DNA of 64,000 nucleotides from Panopea generosa (taxonomy: Eukaryota > Mollusca > Bivalvia > Adapedonta > Hiatellidae): NCBI GenBank assembly GCA_029582155.1, contig CM055894.1, positions 29,988,707-30,052,706 on the forward strand, read 5' to 3'. Position 1 is the stretch's first letter. Every line of letters starts with the position of its first letter. The translations under genes were made by a program, and so were the position numbers. Positions 58,930 through 64,000 of this stretch are shown in pieces. The notes under the pieces were generated by a model. It saw only the letters and a list, made by a program, of their open reading frames with translations, searched no databases and had not been told where the DNA came from.

Positions 58930-59400
58930 AGCGTTAGCTATTCTGCACTCTTTTTGTCTGTCCGTCTGTTAACTATTTCTATAATCAACAGGTTCTCTGA
59001 AACGCGCGACAGATTTTCAGCATATTTGGAATGAAGCATTATTTCATGAAGATTTTCAAGTTTGTTTAAGTCATGACTCTGAGGTCCAATTCAGTCTCGC
59101 TTTAGGGGCAAACAGTTTTTTCTTAAACAATACAAAACTTCTCTGAAAGTGCAAGGTCTGCAGCTTTGATATTTTACATGTTGTATCATATAATATAATT
59201 TTCTCTCAAATGTGAACAAAGGTCAAAATTGGCCCTGCCCCGGGGCCTTTTTAGTAAGAACAATTAGATTTTTATATAATTCTTTATGGGAAAACAGTAA
59301 ATTTTGTATTCTTCATCTATTTTTAGAATAATGTTTTTTATCATCTAGAGAGCTGAAGTATTGGTCAGTCATAACAGTTGAAAACGTGCCATTTAATGGG
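58930..59400. repeat. Copy of the 8.7-11.7 kb type dispersed repeat
   Basis: TTTGTCTGTCCGTCTG, TTTTCAAGTTTGTTTAAGTC, ATGACTCTGAGGTC, GGCCCTGCCCCGGGGCCT and TTTATGGGAAAACAG follow the block order of the repeat at 8.8-9.5 kb and 16.4-16.7 kb. Confidence 0.6.
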
Positions 59401-59589
59401 TGTTAAAATCATCCCTTTTTCGAAATACGCAAAAACATATTTTCAAATTACTGAACACATCATAAAATTCGTCCCATTGGTGCAAGAAGGTACACAGTGT
59501 TTATGAAATAAGAAGGCAATTGGTACCTTTCCGCTCTTATGAGGTGAAATAACCTTTTTTTAACAGTATTTCAAATATTTAACGGCAGC

Positions 59590-59813
59590 CAGTGCACCAT
59601 ATCATCATTTCTGGAATCTGCCGGGCATTTAGGGGATTACCATTATTACTAAGCACACCATATATCAATGACTACTTCCCAAAATAGTCATATGTGGGAG
59701 ACCAATAGTCATAAAATAAAGTTAATTGCCAGTCGTCAGAAACTATGGCCTGGAAGAGTTTCAAACTAGTGACCCCTGGATTGACAGTCACACACATAAC
59801 CGACTGAACTAAT
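59590..59813 (-). repeat. tRNA-derived SINE (minus orientation)
   Basis: The minus strand has TTAGTTCAGTCGGTTATGTG (A box, about 59813-59794), TCAATCCAGGGGTCAC and TAGTTTGAAACTC (B-box-like). A body block with GGTCTCCCACATATGAC and GTAATCCCCTAAATGCCC follows. It abuts the 62-bp satellite. Confidence 0.52.
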
Positions 59814-60770
59814 GTTAAACATGCATACAATACCAACATATGTTAAATATGCATGGTACTCTATCTATGATTAACATACGTTAAGCGTACGACATAATCA
59901 TATGTTAAACGCGCGTGGTAATATATCTATTATTAACATACGTTAAGCGTACGACATAATCATATGTTTAACATGAGTGGAGCTATATCTATAATTATCA
60001 TACGTTAAGCGTACGACAAAATCACATGTTAAACGCGCGTGGTAATATATCTATGATTAACATACGTTAAGCGTACGACAGAATCATATGCTAAACGCGC
60101 GTGGTAATATTTCTATGTTTAACATACGTTAGCGTACGACAGAATCATATGTTAAACATGCGTGGTACTATATCTATGGTAAACATACGTTAAGCGTACG
60201 ACAGAATCATATGTTAAACGCGCATGGTAAAACTTCTATAATAAACGTACGTTAAGCGTACGACAGAATCATATGTTAAACATGCGTAGTACTTTATCTA
60301 TGATTAACATACGTTAAGCGTATGACAGAATCATATGCTTAACGCGCGTGGTAACATTTCTATGATCAACGTACGCGCGTGGTAATATATCTATGATTAA
60401 CATACGTTAAGTGTACGACAGAATCATATGCTAAACGCGCGTGGTAATATTTCTATTTTTAACGTACGTTAGCGTACGACAGAATCATATGTTAAACATG
60501 CGTGGTACTATATCTATGGTAAACATACGTTAAGCGTACGACAGAATCATATGCTAAACGCGCATGGTAAAACTTCTATAATAACCGTACGTTAAGCGTA
60601 CGACATAATCATATGTTAAACATGCGTGGTACTATATCTATGATTAACATATATCAAGCGAACGACATAATCATATGCTCAACGCGCGTGGTACTTTTTA
60701 CGTGAGAAACGTACGTTTAGGCCCGTATATTAAATATACGCTAAACGTACGTTTAACATTCGTGGCATTT
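59814..60770. repeat. 62-bp CpG-rich palindromic satellite, ~15 units
   Basis: The unit is close to CATACGTTAAGCGTACGACA, GAATCATATGTTAAACGCGC, GTGGTAATATATCTATGATT, AA (62 bp). It contains near-palindromes CGTACGTTAAGCGTACG, ACGCGCGT and CATATG. Two alternating subtypes (ACGCGCGTGGTAATAT and ACATGCGTGGTACTAT) and a ~337-bp block repeated at 60083 and 60420 show a higher-order structure. Four to six CpGs per unit contrast with the CpG-poor surroundings. Confidence 0.93.
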
Positions 60771-62330
60771 AACCTGTGTACATGGCGGTTCCTCAGCAAA
60801 GGTTACCGGTCCAAAAAAGCATAATATCGCGTTTTGTGGTGCTTAGTGTGTCTCAGAGCGTACAACTAATAAATATATGTCGACTACGCTCGTGAAAACG
60901 ATACTTTTTTTATATCAAAGGTGTCAAATATAATTTTCAAAAAGCAATAACGACGCATAACGTTTAGTAACTACTTGTCTTGTTAAATAGATCTCTAATT
61001 AATAGATCTTAATCGGCACACGCTTAATATTCTAAAACTAAACTAGTAAGCATACTGCAGACGCATACATATACGGATCAGTGTATTCATTTGTGTACTA
61101 CAGATCAGTGGCGGATATTGCCAGAAATGATGAATGTAAATACATAGCATAAGGTATCTTGAAATACACATTTCGAAAGAAGCTATTGATTTTGTGTTAT
61201 GCTTTTAAAAAGCAGTCAATAAGGGGTTTATAGGAAGATAATTCAGCATTTAATTTTTGTTATTATCAAACAATGAGTTTCTGTAATGTATAATGGGACT
61301 TTGAATCACAATAAATCTACCACCAGGTATATTTATGGTGAGATACTTGTATAAGCAAATATACAGCTGGAATGCCGTGAATCTAACTTAAGTACCTTAT
61401 TTCTTACAATCGATATATGAGCGGAGAATAATATAAATCAATGAACCCGACTTTACTGCCGTAAATAATGTTGAGGTAGGCGGTTCAAATAAATTTGAAT
61501 AACAAAAATAGAGATGAATCGGTTATAAGTTGTTGAAACTATTGAATTAAATATGGTTCATTTGATGAATAAACTATCAGTAGAAGTGGTTTTGAGTATA
61601 TTTTAGCAATTCAGAGATAAAATATAAAGTTGGTGACTGTCAATGGTATATATCGAATGAATGGAGATGACGATGATTGTATAAATACAAAGTAGTACAA
61701 TATATTACTGATCTAGTTTTATAACTAATATATTGTGATGGCACCCTGAATTCTTTCTCAACGGTTCATTTTCATTCAGTACTTAATTTGTGTAAGTTGT
61801 AATGTGCACATCTTTTATACACTGTTAAACTGATTCGCTGTATTTTCGCTGCTGTCGCCTGTGATATTGCTTTGTAGTCATTGTCTTCATTAGTGTTCTT
61901 ATTATTGAATATGATTTACATATATTCGTGTTTATATTTAATGTCAAACTATTCAGCGCCGTTTATATACATAGGTATTTGCAAGAAAATAAAATAGTCC
62001 CCTTTCCATATTTATCCGTATAATAATATCGCGAGCATGTGCTTTAAATCTGATAGTTTAGCTAGCATTCAGTGACCTGACATAATAAGTTTGACGTCAC
62101 CAATGTTCCACATTATGTCATTCGGTTATTAGATATATCGAACATTCAAAACAACTAACTGTTCTTACAGTATAAATGGAATAAATAGCTTTCACTGAAT
62201 AATAAACTGACGATTGAGGCATTACGATATGTGTTATTAGTAACACGTATCAAAAGTAAAGAGCTATATTTATCTTCGCCTATACATATCATCTCTAAAG
62301 CAGGAAGACATTTGACCCCATTAACCGGTT

Positions 62331-62334
<4 letters not shown>
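60771..62334. other. Intergenic, nothing recognised
   Basis: AT-rich, no supported gene or RNA. Confidence 0.5.

Positions 62335-62377
<43 letters not shown>
62335..62377. repeat. Microsatellite (AT)n
   Basis: About 21 AT units. Confidence 0.95.
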
Positions 62378-62378
<1 letters not shown>

Positions 62379-62764
62379 CCGAAGAAGGAAGTTACTGCGA
62401 GTAAAGTATAACGCCGAACTTTAGTGTGAATTATTACGGCGTTATGTTTTAGGGATCGACTCAAGATTTGCAATTTAATGTCAACAAATCGTGAATATTT
62501 GATTTTATGCTTTTAATTAAATTTGTATATTACAAATACTTGTAAAGTGAACCTAATTAAATAGCTACCTGAAACCCATGCAAACGAAATGCTTTTTAAT
62601 TGAAATATGCTTTATTTCACATTACCTGTTAAAACGTGTTGGTGATGGTCCCTGTGACATAATTTGCGACAGTATGACATGTCTGTACCTAATATTTAAT
62701 GAAAGTACTACAAATACTGAAAGGCGGGTAAAAATTGTAATCGATTCTCGATTTAAACAGCCGG
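62378..62764. other. Intergenic, nothing recognised
   Basis: Includes a 66-codon frame (62578-62778) that runs into the SINE and shows no domain. Confidence 0.5.
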
Positions 62765-63004
62765 GCCTGATTAATTAAGTCGCTAGCGCGTTCGATAATA
62801 AATCCAGGGATACCGTTTGTCCGAATCCCTGCCAGTGGTAATTGATATACGGCATTGTGTATCATTATTATTAATCTTTAACCGTTGATTCAAGTGGAAA
62901 TTAACCAGTTACATGCGGAGATGAGATGTTTTCCAATACTGGTTAACCTTCCTGGATCCCAAGAAAGAGGTGTTAGGTGAACTGATCGACTGTTAGCCCT
63001 CAAT
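62765..63004 (+). repeat. SINE family A copy, best-preserved head
   Basis: The head TCGCTAGCGCGTTCGATAAT leads to TCCAGGGATACCGTTTGTCC and GAATCCCTGCCAGTGG (B-box region). The body is GATTCAAGTGGAAATTAACC, AGTTACATGCGGAGATGAG and AACCTTCCTGGATCCCAAG. The order head-then-body confirms the orientation of the other four copies. Confidence 0.65.
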
Positions 63005-63180
63005 GGTATAAAATGACGCTAAATATTCAATCAATCTATCTTAACACTAATCCACAACAATTTACAATGTTCATTCATCTCTCCCGGTGATTCAAGTGTG
63101 AAAATTATCAGTTACTTGCCCAGATGGGATGTGCTCGAGTACTGATTAACCTTCCAGGATCCCAGGAAATTTGATTGCAG
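63005..63180 (+). repeat. SINE family A copy, body only
   Basis: GATTCAAGTGTGAAAATTAT, CAGTTACTTGCCCAGATGGG, ATGTGCTCGAGTACTG and AACCTTCCAGGATCCCAGGA, directly downstream of the previous copy in the same orientation. Confidence 0.62.
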
Positions 63181-63239
63181 CATTGTTTCATGTGATTCAT
63201 TTGAAAAGAAGTATTTATTCAGCAAATGAACAAGTTTGT

Positions 63240-64000
63240 ATTTAATATATTCATTCATACGTTCCTTAATAATAAGTATATGATAGTACAGTGGATCGTT
63301 ATCTGGGCTGTAACGAGGGTTAGGAAGGGATGCTATGCCTAGTCTTTGATGTCATGGACACATATACACTTGTGCATTGTCCTGGTGTAAAATATACCCA
63401 GACCTGTATAGGTCGGGGCGCTTCTCTTTCATTGCCCGTGCGAACTGATTTGAAAGTAGACTGGAATAATATTCACCATTGACTGCAGGCACGTGGTGAT
63501 TTTTCCTCTCACATTACAGGCATTACATAGCCCAGTCACTTAGAAATATTTGTTTTTGCAGGGGAAGGAGACCACATTGGTTCTTCCAGATATATCTTTA
63601 CTGCTTACTAACTCGCTCGAAAAAGTGCACCCACGTTTCGTCACAAATAATTACCTTATTCATTAATTGATCTCTTTCCGATTATATCTGTCGAGAAGTT
63701 CTAGGCATCTTTGTACCCATACCCTCTTCTGGTCTGGCAACAGCAACCGAGTTACCCTCCTCGCACATACATGTTGCATTGAAATTCCTCAGTCACTATT
63801 TCTTTAGCTGTTTCGTAATGTATCAGAAATGAATTGGCAATGTGACGGACTGTAACACATCTGTCTTTCATCACCATGCTTTCTTCATAAGCAATGACTT
63901 TTGGCGTCTTAACCGTAACATATCTAACTTTTCTAGTGTCATCTTTGAGCGTCACTCTATCATCTGAAAATCTGTCGAGCCACTTTCTAATGCAATGATA
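63240..64000 (-). pseudogene. Mariner transposase, decayed, truncated by the window edge
   Basis: The minus strand entering at 64000 reads RKWLDRFSDDRVTLKDDTRK (HTH region) and VTVRHIANSFLIHYETAK. After frameshifts come LLDRYN, ICDETWVHFFE (first catalytic Asp), VNGEYY, LHQDNAQVY (second Asp) and NPRYSPDNDPLYY. The last block aligns with the family's YSPDLAP-D motif, and the expected third Asp is Tyr. With several stops and frameshifts it is a dead Tc1/mariner-superfamily (mariner-like) copy. A functional copy would cut and paste at TA sites. Terminal repeats are not identified, and its N-terminal end is outside the window. Confidence 0.85.

Overview
This window looks like AT-rich, repeat-rich nuclear DNA from an animal, most likely a mollusc and probably a bivalve. 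That is an inference. It rests on dispersed repeats of a style I associate with bivalve genomes (GCTCACCTGAGC hairpin ends, GGTCACTTGAG ends, GGCCCTCTTGGGCC ends), on many tRNA-derived SINE heads, on mariner, Ty3 and L1/Tx1-like elements, and on intron-rich Ig-domain coding sequence with phase-1 exons. There are no bacterial operons, rRNA genes, CRISPR arrays or clearly functional tRNA genes.

Layout. From 1 to 6.8 kb the minus strand carries part of a gene encoding tandem immunoglobulin-like domains. Three consecutive phase 1-1 exons (6775-6452, 6203-5889, 2552-2271) splice together in frame, and the most 5' of the three has an in-frame UAG. A LINE fragment lies just 5' of it. From 7.9 to 20.5 kb there are only layered dispersed repeats. 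These include a ~3 kb element with ~310-bp internal tandem repeats and a 2.29 kb insertion with ~460-bp terminal direct repeats, whose empty target site can be reconstructed from the host repeat it interrupts. A second LINE 3' fragment is at 20.6-21.2 kb. From 23.4 to 28.3 kb there is a 4.9 kb hexanucleotide (CACAGY) array with a higher-order pattern. From 28 to 45.7 kb I see no convincing gene: SINE copies, a 184-bp tandem repeat, a ~45-bp minisatellite and microsatellites.

From 45721 to 55135 lies a complete, apparently young Ty3/Gypsy LTR retrotransposon. It has two 710-bp LTRs that differ at the one position I noticed, a TATA target duplication, a 2.2 kb leader, an intact gag, and an intact pol with protease, RT, RNase H, integrase and a GPY/F-like region. 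It is the best-preserved coding sequence in the window. Its unusual features are a cluster of nine acceptor-like motifs just upstream of gag, a gag with an RGG/YN-rich tail and no CCHC zinc knuckle, and a -1 gag/pol overlap without a textbook slippery site.

From 56.5 to 57.5 kb a CpG-dense patch followed by a small candidate first coding exon may mark the 5' end of an unannotated plus-strand gene. From 59.8 to 60.8 kb there is a CpG-rich, palindrome-rich 62-bp satellite. The last 760 bases hold a decayed mariner transposase on the minus strand, cut by the window edge.

The genes do not form a pathway. The Ig gene is a host gene, and nearly everything else recognisable is mobile or tandemly repeated DNA.
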